Positions 22,055 to 32,399 of a DNA stretch of 64,000 nucleotides are shown here, piece by piece. The DNA is from Ziziphus jujuba (taxonomy: Eukaryota; Streptophyta; Magnoliopsida; Rosales; Rhamnaceae): assembly GCF_031755915.1 (NCBI RefSeq), contig NC_083388.1, forward strand, positions 6,819,001 through 6,883,000, in the 5' to 3' direction. The position numbers and the translations under genes are program-made. Each line of letters starts with the position of its first letter. Within the stretch, counting starts at the first letter, position 1. Below the pieces are notes generated by a model. That model was not told where the DNA came from, ran no database searches, and saw only the letters and a program-made list of their open reading frames with translations.

Positions 22055-23900
22055 CTACAGTGATATATTATTTCTTTTTTTGTTTTAGTCTTCATAATCA
22101 TGAATGTATCTGATCTGCAAATGATATATATGAAACTAAGAAATATATTATTATCATTTTTTGTTGTTTTATTATGAATTTATACTTTACATGCATATAT
22201 ATATATAAGTCTGTGTAACATCATATGATCGCCCCCCCCCAAAAAAAAAAAAAAAAAGAAAACTCTGTACAACATAATAAAATTTTTTAATTTGTTAAAT
22301 ATTTGTTTTTAAAACAGAATTATATATTCGATCACCAAAATTTTTTTCAATAAAATTATGTAAATATTTGATACTTTATCAAAATTTTTATGTGTTAACC
22401 AATTGACTGGCTGCTGAAGGATATATGAATAAGCCCACATATTAAGGCAGCTGTCAAAGATGAATCCCGTGTGGGATAAGGCCATACGCTTGCTCTATTG
22501 TGGTTTCAACTACTTTTCTGAAATTATTTTGAAAAGCAATTATATATAACCAGTCCCATTCTCTTGGCTAGTGGTGCCTAAGATATCATTGGCGACATAT
22601 ATCCGATAATATGCTGTGGGTTGTGTAAGCTTTATTTTTACATCATATGCAACATATTGCGTCATCCAAAATATCCTAGGCTAGGGGTGGGCTTGAGCAG
22701 AGGGCTACAAGATTGAGAGATCAAGGGAGGACAACTTGAAACATGGAGGAAAGACCAACCGGATCTAAAGGGTAAGTGGTTGACAGTTGAAAACATAGGT
22801 AAAACAAGAAGAGAGGCGAATGGAGACTAGATATGTAGTAGTTGACAGAGCGGTGGGAGATGCTGTTCAAACTTAGGGTATATATGGAGTTACTGGTGAG
22901 AGAAGCGCCAACAAGTTCAAACATATCTAGGTTGAGAAGAATATTTCTAGTATTCTGGAGTACGTGCTCCTTCTTCTAATATAGGAGTGTGGTTTATATG
23001 TGTGGACCAATGATGGATCCACAAATTTTGTTTTGGGGGGGCGTGGTTGAATGATAAAATATACGTTTTAAAGTGATAGTAATATAAATTGTTACGTTAA
23101 ACTAATAACTATGTATTTTTTAAAGTTTAATGAATTCTGAGTTAGGATTTATTTGCTACTATTTTGAACAAATTAAAATGAACTTTATTTTCTTGAAACT
23201 TCTATGTAAAATTAAAAGGATAACCATATAAAGGGGAAAAAAAAAGCAACTTCTATTTAAAATTAAAATAGGGATTTTGACCAAATAGGCACCGATAATT
23301 ATATAAGAACGGAAAATTTAAGTTGAATAATGTTATAAAACAATTTTACATTGGTAAAGTGAGAGTTTCAAGCCCAATATCCGGTGGCACATCCCTCATA
23401 CAAGCACCACCTGACAAAGGGGGAACGGGGAAAGCTATAAGCCCAAAACCTTCGACCCTTCTTTCTAAATGGGGGTGCCCGGAGCAGCTCATCTTGTCAT
23501 TTCATCGTTGCTCATTCCCGGTAAAGGAAAATTTAACATTTTCCAAAAAAATATTTTATAATATATAAAATATATGATTTCAGGACACTATTTTATAGAG
23601 AGATATTTTGAGAGGGGGCACTATTTATTATTTTTAAAGAAATATTTTTAAAAAAATAGAAAACATATAAAATATATTTTTTAAAAATTGAGGATAGGGA
23701 CTTGCCTCCGGAGCTCAAGCTAGATCAGCCTATGGTGTGAACCCTACCCTTATATTAAAGAGGAGCATGTGCATGAGAAATATTGTAGTTTTTTGGGTTG
23801 GGTTTCTCTTTTTTTTTTTTTTTTTTTTTTTGAATAAATTTAAGTTGACTTTCTTTCAAATTGGAAAGTTTTAATCGATTAGGATTTAAAATTTTACATT
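22055..23900. other. Intergenic region with residual BURP promoter homology
   Basis: 22390-22555 matches 32236-32395 (ACTGGCTGC-GAAGGAT, ATAAGCCCAC, TTTCAA-TACTTTTCTGA), the distal promoter of BURP2, which marks a deletion between about 22100 and 22390. A C10/A18 homopolymer junction lies at 22231-22257. Around 22990-23750 is sequence typical of degenerate transposable elements (runs of G, a GGATCC motif) but without identifiable ends. A T22 tract precedes the TRIM element. Confidence 0.5.
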
Positions 23901-23905
23901 TAAAT

Positions 23906-25005
23906 TGTAACGACAAATGTGGGCGGATATAAGAGGCAATGGTATATTACTTAGTATCCAATCCCATATTGTTTGAGTATGGAATAAGAGATAATTCAAA
24001 TGTAATGATAGTCACATTTATAACGCTGAGGCATTTTCAGAGTGGTTTGCTTCAGGATTTAAAAGAATTCCGAAATTAAGCATGTTCATACAAGAGTAGT
24101 CCAAAGATGGATGACCTCTTGGTAAGATTTTGAAAAAAAAAAAAAAAAATCTCATATCGAATGCGTGGCTAAATTAGTGATAATGTTGGCAGAGACAAAT
24201 TTACCATTGGAAATGGGATGTTACAATAGATCAGAGCTTGTACCCGGTCGGTTGTGTACCAATGATCGGAAGTGGACCAACGAGGACACTGGGCTCCAAG
24301 GGGGGTAGATTGTGACAACCAATGTGATGAGTACAAGAGTAATTGATAGGCTACCTGATCTCCAATCCTACATTGCTCGGGTATGGAATGGGAGATGATC
24401 TAAAGGTAATGATACTTACTCTAATAATGCAGAGGACTTTTTAGCTTAGTTGACTTCAGGGTTCAAAAAAACTTCAAAGTTAAACATGCTCATGCAAAAG
24501 TAGTCCAAAGATATGTGACCTCCTAAAAAACTTTGAACAAAAAACTCCATATTGGACAAAGAGTGATAAGTTTACCAGTAGAGGCTGCAAGAGTAATCTA
24601 AAGATGGATGACTTATTGGGAAGTTTTAAACAAAAAACTTCATACCAAATACGGTGGCTAAATTGGAAACAATGTTGACAGAGAATAATAGGTCTATCAT
24701 AAAAGTATAGTGTTAGAAATGGTATCAGAGCTTATACTCAATCCGAAGTGTGCCACGAAGGATATTAGGCTCCAAGGGGGATAGATTGTGACAACCAATG
24801 TGAATGGAAGCAAAAAGAACTGGCAGGCTATTTTCTAATCCGACATTGCCCACCTTTTCAGCCTGGTTGGCTTCCGAAAGAACTTTAAAGTTAAGTGTGT
24901 TCAGATAAGAGTAATTCAAAGACAATGATCTCCTGGGAAATTTTGAATAAAAAATTTCATACCAAGAAGAGTGTGATAGGCCACTATTAGAGACATGATG
25001 TTACA
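23906..25005 (+). mobile_element. Cassandra-type TRIM retrotransposon, tandem form with three LTRs
   Basis: Structure: LTR1 23906-24225, internal 24226-24310, LTR2 24311-24717, internal 24718-24786, LTR3 24787-25005. LTRs start TGTAACGAC or TGTGACAACC; LTR1 and LTR3 end GATGTTACA. A primer-binding site TGGTATCAGAGC lies at 24720-24731 (decayed as GATCAGAGC after LTR1). Purine-rich tracts CTCCAAGGGGG precede LTR2 and LTR3. Each LTR contains 5S-rRNA-like sequence (24061-24137, 24461-24540 with a partial second piece at 24587-24632, and 24866-24950), including counterparts of CCGAAGTTAAGC, GAGTAGT and GATGACCTCCTGGGAAG. TAAAT flanks the whole array at 23901-23905 and 25006-25010. 5S-bearing LTRs are the hallmark of Cassandra elements. 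It has no coding capacity. Confidence 0.92.
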
Positions 25006-25010
25006 TAAAT

Positions 25011-25551
25011 TGAACCGTGCAATAAGTGATTTCAAGGAAATGATCATATAAGGAAAGGACCACAATACACATGACTCCATAACCAATAAAAGCCATATGT
25101 ATTAGAAATACTGAATATATATATATATATATATATTGCTTGCTATTTTGGTTGGTTCAGGTTGGGCAGAGGTTAAAAATTCTCCTCCCTGACAATCTAA
25201 CCAAGAATTTTGTTTTTTACATTATAATAACAGAATTGTATCGAATTTGGAAGGGAAAAAAAAAAATCCAACCCAAATAGGACCAACTAGTTTGGGTTGG
25301 TTGCTTTTGCCAATTTAGTTTGGATTTTGCCTACTCCTATCTTGAACTTCATCGTTCAAAAGAATATTTCTCTACATATAACTATCAAGTTTTTGTTTTT
25401 TTGGAAAAGAGGCCAAAGTTTAGAATTATTTTGTATTTGTGAACCATATATAGAATTGTATTTTAGATTTTTATTTATTTGATAACAACATTTGCTAATT
25501 TCATTGGCTGAAAAATAATTTCTCCACTACATACATCATAAGTTTATAGGG
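25011..25551. other. Intergenic, no gene seen
   Basis: AT-rich spacer with a TA run at about 25117-25136. The 61-codon frame at 25297-25482 is low-complexity and not convincing. Confidence 0.5.
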
Positions 25552-25557
25552 TAAATT

Positions 25558-25840
25558 TGTTAGAGAAAAATATAAATCAAATGAAAGCTCACCTTCTATT
25601 ACCTTAACCTTTTGGGATCAGTGATAATTCAACGTGGTATCAAAGCCAGAGATCCAAGAAGTATTGAGTTCAAAACTCAACAACTTCATCCAAAATAAAT
25701 AAATAAATGAAGAAACATGTATGCACCAAGAAAGAAAACCCAAAAGAAACGGGCCTACATTTGAGACAGAGTATTAGAGGAAAATATAAATCAAATGAAA
25801 GCTTACCTACTTAACCTTTTGAGATCAGTGATAATTCAAC
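25558..25840 (+). mobile_element. Miniature LTR retroelement (SMART/TRIM-like), 283 bp
   Basis: Left LTR 25558-25633 (76 bp) and right LTR 25772-25840 (69 bp) share TATAAATCAAATGAAAGCT, ACTTAACCTTTTG-GATCA-like sequence and GTGATAATTCAAC. Directly after the left LTR is TGGTATCAAAGC (25635-25646), a tRNA-Met-type primer-binding site. TAAATT flanks the element on both sides (25552-25557 and 25841-25846). The internal part is only about 138 bp and non-coding. The right LTR starts TATTAG rather than TGTTAG. Mobilisation would need enzymes from another element. Confidence 0.8.
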
Positions 25841-25841
25841 T

Positions 25842-26168
25842 AAATTCCATTTAGACCCTTTTAGTTTATCATAATTATATTTAGAATACATGCTTTTGAA
25901 AAATCATCACTAAACTTTTTTTAGTTTTCTAGAATCATCAAAATAGACACATCGGTCAATTTTTACTAATTAATTTTAATAGTTAAAAGCCAAAAAGATA
26001 TCAAAATTAGTATATTATAATTGAATAATATTGTGAAAATACAATTTTAGCCTCTAATTATTAAAATTAACCAGTAAAAACTGAGAAATGGGAGATTAGT
26101 TATAATTTTTCAAAAATATAGGTTATGTATAATTAAGGCAAAGCTAAAAGGTCTAAATGAAATTTTTC
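25842..26168. mobile_element. Fold-back/MITE-like inverted repeat
   Basis: The left arm (CATTTAGACCCTTTTAG...) is complementary to the right arm (...CTAAAAGGTCTAAATG). Similarity extends at least 75 bp on each side (TTGAAAAATCAT-ACTAA versus TTAGT-ATAATTTTTCAAAAA). No open frame inside. The miniature LTR element has inserted exactly at its left edge. Confidence 0.7.
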
Positions 26169-26493
26169 TTAAATTCATAACAATGAAAGGGAGAAAAACC
26201 AATTAAAAAATTTATTCATCACATTATCCAAAAGTTCTTGTACAGATATATCTAGTAAAATTTTGATACGGTTATCAAGGATTTTGTAAGAGACTTATAA
26301 CAATCTCTCATGAAGGAAATCACGAATGAATTTTGTTTGAGACACAATTAAAGACAATGGTTTACCTAGAAACTATTGTCTATTATAGATTATATGGATA
26401 ATGATCTTTATAAGAATCGTCATCTGTACTAGTGTTCCAAACAAAATTCATCCATGATTTCTCATATGAGAGAATAATTATATGTTTATATAT

Positions 26494-26504
<11 letters not shown>

Positions 26505-26561
<57 letters not shown>
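26505..26561. repeat. Long TA microsatellite
   Basis: About 26 TA units preceded by a short CA run, the longest dinucleotide tract in the window. Confidence 0.95.
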
Positions 26562-26565
<4 letters not shown>

Positions 26566-26879
26566 CCACTTTGGAAAACTAATTGAACTTTCACACATTC
26601 TATAATCTTAATAGGCTTTGTAACATGTCGAATCTCCTCATGAAGAGTCTCCAATTAAGGAAGAATGTTTAAATAACAATATAAGGATATTTTCAAGGGC
26701 TTTCCCATGCAAGGTCATCTTCATTGGTCACGATGCGGCCGAGTGAGGTAAGATGTTGAATATCAAGAGGAGAATGTAGATCCTCAATTTTGTAAAGACG
26801 GAGATCATTCAGATTGGAGAAATTAAGGAGGAAAAGAGAAATTTGATGATGATCCTCTCTTTTCTTTTTTCTTTTTTTC

Positions 26880-28560
26880 TTTTTCTTTTTTTCAATTTAC
26901 TGAAATTTGAAATTGGCAAGGTCCTAAAAGTAATAACCCCACAACAAAATGTGAGGACTTGTATTGTCAAGGTCTTATCTCATCCATGTTCAAAAGAATA
27001 AAAATAGTTGGGTACAGACAGGCCCATTTGCACGTAAAAAAGCACATCTTGGTCTTAGAGGGAACACAACCATTTATTTAAAAAATTACAATTTATGGAA
27101 ACGATGGAATCAATTTCTATCAGGCATTCAGATTCAAAAGGGTATTCTTTGATGAAGTGAGATTGGTTATCTTGGTATAAATCATTTATACTTATACCTA
27201 AGAGATTATCGATATTGATGCTAGATCGTGAAAAAAATATTTTAAATAATCAAACAAGAATATTCTTCTGACTCTGTTGAATTACCGGAATTACTCTCAT
27301 TCTAGATTTGGATAATGCTTCCACATCACATATGCTTTTAGCAGACAAAAAAGCAACTTACACTGATCAGTGCATAATGAGATATCGATATACTTGTTAT
27401 CCTTTTAATAAATAATATAATAAAAAATTGGTGGATATATGCTTAAATATATAACCACCACAAAACTCCGTTGGCTATTCAATTTTTTGATAAGGCTGTT
27501 CAAGCTGAAGTTAAATACATTTATTTTGCTCATATTTCATTCTAATTTGTTGTTAGAAAAAGTTTTGGTTTGCATTCACATCTGTACATATTGAACTTAC
27601 ATGTAAGTTTAGGGTGATTTATCTCTTACATATTATTTCCATGCAAGTTTTAAGCCTACAAGTTCAATACTCATGATGAAACTTGCCTACAATTGCAAAT
27701 AGAAGACCTTGAACAAAAAAATTGTGTTTATAAAGCCCAGTAACAAACTCAAGTAAAATTTTCTAAAATATGTGAACGGAAAAAAACCCAAAAAGAAGAA
27801 GAAGAAGAAAGTATAGGGCTTTTACTCATTTCACATAAAAATGTAGTCTGCAGAGCAATTTAGGTCTCTTATTTAGGTCGTGTGAAAGAAGCCCTCAATC
27901 TAAAAAAAATAAAAAATAAAATAAAATGTCGCGAAGAGCTACTTTTTTAGACATGGGCCGGATGATAACCCAGGAATCTATGTCTTCCTAGTTCAAAATT
28001 ATGCTCTCCTTGCAAAATTCAATATTTAAACCGCAACACTTGACGATTTTATTAAAAACCTTTCACCTACTGATCTAGCAAGAGAAGGTTGCCAGTTCCT
28101 CAGTTAAGATTCTAAATCTTAATCATTAATTGATGTGTCACTTTTTACACTTTTTATATTTACTATATCAGCACAATACATTCTTATCTTATGTTGGATT
28201 AGTAGATTCATAACAACCATATATGTATATAATATATATATGATCGATATAAAAATCCATTTCTTTCCACTTTCTTCAACTTTTTTTTCTCAATGTTTAG
28301 CCTAATATTTGTTCGCTTGTATGCATGCCTTTTGCATTGAACATGCACTGAACTTGTACATTTTCATTCAAAGTGTGATAAACGTTGTTAATTGTCCTAT
28401 CACATTGTTCATTCAATTTTGAGAACAAAAGTATTGCATATTCCTTATAATTATATATTTAAGCAATGGTGCTTTGTAACCGGTAATAATATTGTACATG
28501 ATTGTCTTCCAAAGTACAAATAATGTAAAACAATCCAAAAACTAGATAAATATACATGAT
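26880..28560. repeat. Duplicated block B of the BURP cluster
   Basis: Counterpart of block A (18.02-20.72 kb), in the same order and orientation, with an extra stretch at about 27070-27310. It leads directly into the 3' flank of BURP2, just as block A leads to BURP pseudogene 1. This shows that the genes were duplicated together with about 2 kb of 3' flanking DNA. Confidence 0.75.
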
Positions 28561-28746
28561 ATATGCATGATTAGCACAGGATTTATGAAAAAACTACATA
28601 TATAACGTTCAAACATAAATGACATCCTAGTTATAGTCTATAGAAATCAACACAACCCAAACACTATTCAAGACAATATATATTTTAGGTCTTTGACTAT
28701 ATATTAAAAGGAACATATATAATAAATCCCACTCCTTGATTTTTGA

Positions 28747-29528
28747 TCACTTGTTAACCAAGAAAAGGGTGTCACTGCTAAGGAAATGGCATATAGGTAC
28801 AGTTCCAGGCTTCACTTTAAGCTGCTGAAAAGCCTCATTCTTAGGGTTCCAAGCTGATGTATCAGAGTGACAAACAGCAAGTGCAACATCACCATCTTCT
28901 CGTGGCTGCTGCAGCTGCTGCTTGAGTGGAACTCTATAAGCCCTTGTGCCCTGGACCTCATGGCAGTAGAACACTGCATAAACATAGTTAAGCTTGTGGC
29001 ACTCCACTGACTTGTCTCCAATCATCTTTGTTCCTCTTCCAATGGTGTATACATGTGGATCTTCTCTCTGTACCTGGGTTGGAGAAATTATCTTTATCTG
29101 GTTCCCTAGCTTCGAAACTCCGAAATCTACAAGAGATTCTAATGAAGTTGCACAGTACTTGTCTTCCCCATTCAGGGCTGGTGCCTCACACACCTTAAGT
29201 GTGTCTTCCATTGCTTTTGCTTGCAAGGATTTGGATTTCATAGAGAAGTGGGCTAGAATTTCCGGTAACTTGGTGGTTGAGAAAGGAATGGATTCCGAAA
29301 CTTGGCTAGGTAGGAATTTGGCCGAGTTTTTTATTTTGGGAAATGATAACTTCATTTTTGAACCTTCATGCAGATCACTTTCAAAGAAGAAAGACTTGAC
29401 ATCAGCATCCGAGTGATGAACGCTCACGCTTCCAGGAGGAGAGGCATAAGCTAGGCTGGGACTGATGTCTGGTTCCATTTCTACTTCTTTGCCAACGCCT
29501 ACATAACCATTTTCCTTTGCACCTACAA

Positions 29529-29563
<35 letters not shown>

Positions 29564-31906
29564 CATGGCAATCATTCAGATCAAGAAAAACTTGTCCAAG
29601 ATTTGTCCAAAATCAAATTATATATATATATATATATATATCCGCTGGCTTATTATGATAACTTGGCTATATGCACTAAATATAAACATAACGTAACGCA
29701 AAAAATTATAAGTAGTTGATCCTTCCAGGATTTTGGACAAAAAAGCGTCACTGCATCTGATTTCTCTCTTTTTTGTTTTAATCTTCAAAATCAGGAATGT
29801 AACAGAGGAATTATGTGCAGGGCACATGACATTTAAAGAAAGGTAATTTACGTCTTTTTACAATAACTAATTAAAGATTTAGGAAAGAGGGGCTGTGACT
29901 GTCAAGAGAGAGAGAGAGAGAGGACTCGAACAGTAAAGGCCACCATAGAAAGTTAAAATAACCATGATGCGGCAACAACAATTGGCTTTACTTTGATGTT
30001 CGTTTAGTCTCTGCAGGTCAAGCCCACAATAAGAAAAGCATGAAATCTCGAAAGGGCAGCTGGGTCGAAATAGGCTTGCATGGCTATCATACGCACCACA
30101 ACTAACACTGCAGCCCCACCAACTGCTATCCCTACCGCCAAATAATCGCCTTCCGCCATCCTAAATCAGTGCAAATACTGGAAGTGTAATCTCTATTTAA
30201 AAACAAATTATTAGAGGAAATGTGAAAAGACACAAACTACCCTTGATTTAGTGTTTTGTGGGCTGCACTGCACTTCATTACTCTGTTAATTACTCTGACA
30301 GAAGAAATGCCAAAGACTAATAAGGGTGCAAGCTTTTGATGTAAAATATCAGAAAAAATAAATTAGGATACAAGGTGTGCAAATACCAATATAGTTTATA
30401 GTTTGAGGTGCCAACAATAGCGTTAATATCCCCCAAACCAAAAAAAAAAAAAAACAAACATGTAATAAAAAATTGCTGTTTTTTATTTTTTTGCTTTTCA
30501 TCCATTTGAAACTTGTCGTTAAATTTATTCATTGTTATTGCAATTTTTTTCCCCTTTACATACGTAATTTTCAGATAATTTAATATGTAAATTAATTTTC
30601 TTTCAAGAAAATATAGTGAAGGCATGAATATTTCTTTTTCTTTTTCTTTTTTAAATAAGGCATAATAAATTTACAAAACAGAAAGAAATATTAATGTATA
30701 AATTTACATGCTTTATTATCTGCTAGTTTATTATGTACTAACTAATGGTAGAAGTAAATTAAAATTTGTAAGAAGCATTAGAAGTACAAACCAGCCGGCT
30801 GTAATAAATCCCAAAGAGCTTTGGGCATGGCAGTAGTTGGTAAAGCCGAGTGCCAGTAAAGCTCCATTTCAGAATTATAAGCATAGGCATAGCTTCCAAC
30901 CGCTGCAACCAGCTGCATACCACAAAATTATGACCAAATTATAATGGTTTTATCAACTTATGATTATCATCAAATATTCAACACGCCTTCCATAACATAT
31001 ATACCTATATTGAATTGCTATGGTAAGGGAAGATACTCACCAAATGTGCATCCTTTGAGGTGAACACCTTCCCCTACCTTAGAGCTGTATTTATATACTC
31101 ATTTTGTCACATATTATGATTTTATCCTAAGAAGCTGCCATATCAACCATTTAATTTTGCTTTTAGAAGATAGATTCAGCTGGCCATGATAATATTCTTT
31201 AATTTAAAAGTATTTAGATAGATGTGATAATTACCTTAAGTTATTTGATTTGCAGGATAACTAACTAATTAACTATATATAGAGGTAAAAGGTAATGATT
31301 TATTGGAAATATGTTCTCTAACTATACATATAGAGAAAGAATAATGATCTATTAATAACATGTTTTCAATATAAGATAAAATGTTTTGATGCATCCAATA
31401 TTAAATATATATGTTATTTCAATTAATGATTTAATACTAAAAACTTCTGGTAGTGCAAATATTAACCATTAATACTTCTTATTCCATTATGTATTCAATA
31501 TAAGTGGAAACCATATTCTCAATAAATTTAAACTATAAATATAGTTTTTTCTTTTTTATGGACATCTCCAAATTCAGAAAACATATTGCCTTATGTATAT
31601 CTACAAGTTAAAAATTTGACATCTACATGATAAAAAAGTTATATACATATAAAGTCCATTTATAGTATGAACGGTCCATATGAAGACTTTCAATATTAAA
31701 ACGGTTTTTAAAGAAATCATAGTCAATACTATCACATAGAAACGAATATTGATGATTGTTTTTGAAAAAATCATTATTAATACTATGGTTCGCATGCAGA
31801 CCATCCGTACTGTAAAATTTATTTAGATGCAAATAGGAAATATATATAAGGATGGGTACTAAAAGCTTACATAAACATAAAGGAAAAAGCACTGCTGAAA
31901 CTGCAT
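28747..31906 (-). CDS. BURP-domain protein 2
   Basis: Exon 4, 28747-29522, is certain and encodes 257 aa: FFFESDLHEG opening the BURP domain, two conserved Cys, and four CH pairs spaced X10, X29, X25 (CHKLNYVYAVFYCH first). Exon 3, 30792-30912, is well supported (ELYWHSALPTTAMPKALWDL, the conserved N-terminal BURP segment). Exons 1 (31871-31906, MQFQQCFFLYVY) and 2 (31041-31073, GKVFTSKDAHL) are tentative; they were chosen because GT-AG sites and phases 0, 0, 1 give an open 321-residue protein. BURP proteins are secreted plant proteins of the RD22/USP/PG1-beta type; some act as copper-dependent peptide cyclases. The third intron holds a separate small frame. A 28-bp TA repeat sits next to the exon 4 acceptor. 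Exon 1 is a weak signal peptide, so the true 5' end may differ. Confidence 0.85.
29531..29558. repeat. TA microsatellite beside the BURP2 exon 4 acceptor
   Basis: Fourteen TA units lie 8 bp from the splice acceptor of BURP2 intron 3, where a polypyrimidine tract would be expected. Another TA run lies at about 29620-29640 in the same intron. Confidence 0.9.
30004..30159 (-). CDS. Possible small membrane protein nested in BURP2 intron 3
   Basis: A 51-codon frame (MAEGDYLAVGIAVGGAAVLV onwards, ending VGLTCRD). Residues about 7-27 form a Gly/Ala/Val-rich hydrophobic segment that could span a membrane; a second, weaker one is at 41-48. It is clearly richer in GC than the surrounding intron, and a TTTTTAAATAG stretch lies shortly upstream. 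I do not recognise the family. It could be a nested gene, a retrocopy or an exon of something else. It is on the same strand as BURP2 and has no counterpart in the short third intron of BURP3. Confidence 0.4.
   Translation of the reverse strand: MAEGDYLAVGIAVGGAAVLVVVRMIAMQAYFDPAALSRFHAFLIVGLTCRD
31656..31820. mobile_element. MITE-like inverted repeat in BURP2 intron 1
   Basis: The left end TTATAGTATGAACGGTCCATATGAA pairs with the right end TTCGCATGCAGACCATCCGTACTGTAA. The interior contains nested inverted AATCAT/ATGATT motifs around A/T tracts. It lies between tentative exons 1 and 2 of BURP2. Confidence 0.55.
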
Positions 31907-32063
31907 GGTGTCTTAATTAACAAACTAATAAGAAAGGATTTACCCCAAAAAAAAGAAAAAAAAAATACTAATAGGGAAGGATTTCCCTGCTTTTCAAAAA
32001 GAAAAAAGAAGAAAGAAAGAAAAGGATGATTTGCTTGCATATGGAGGAGTTGAAGTAGGCTAG

Positions 32064-32074
32064 CTTTTATAGAG
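32064..32074 (-). promoter_or_regulatory. Candidate TATA box of BURP2
   Basis: CTCTATAAAAG on the minus strand, about 160 bp upstream of the tentative ATG at 31906. The leader between them is CT-rich. Further upstream, 32236-32395 is shared with the remnant promoter of BURP pseudogene 1. Confidence 0.5.
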
Positions 32075-32399
32075 AAGAAAAGCTATACCCCGACATATCA
32101 CATATTTTCTGCAGCAGTATGAATTGAATTATTCAATTTTGAATTATTCTCAGCATATATATGCGCATGAATGTTATATCAATTTTGAATTATTAAAGAA
32201 ATTCTGTAATTATATGACAATTAATTTATCAAAAATTTTGTGTGTCGCCGTTTCACTGGCTGCCGAAGGATGTTGATAAGCCCACTTAACAAGTGGCCTT
32301 CAAAAGGTTGATCCACCATCGGATAATTCTCCACGGTTTCAATTACTTTTCTGAGAACTTTTTGAAAAGCTATTATATATAATTATCAGGTTTTTGCTT

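Noticed and set aside
22990..23750. Transposon bounded by GATGGATCC... and ...GCTAGATCAGCC
   Set aside because: I could not find matching inverted ends or a target duplication, so it is only noted as repeat-like DNA.
24061..24950. Genuine 5S rRNA genes
   Set aside because: The 5S-like segments are diverged, lack full 120-bp ends and lie inside LTRs with primer-binding and polypurine sites, as in Cassandra elements.
28994..29416. 140-codon plus-strand frame opposite the BURP2 exon
   Set aside because: Antisense shadow of a strongly conserved coding exon; the same pattern appears opposite the other BURP copies.
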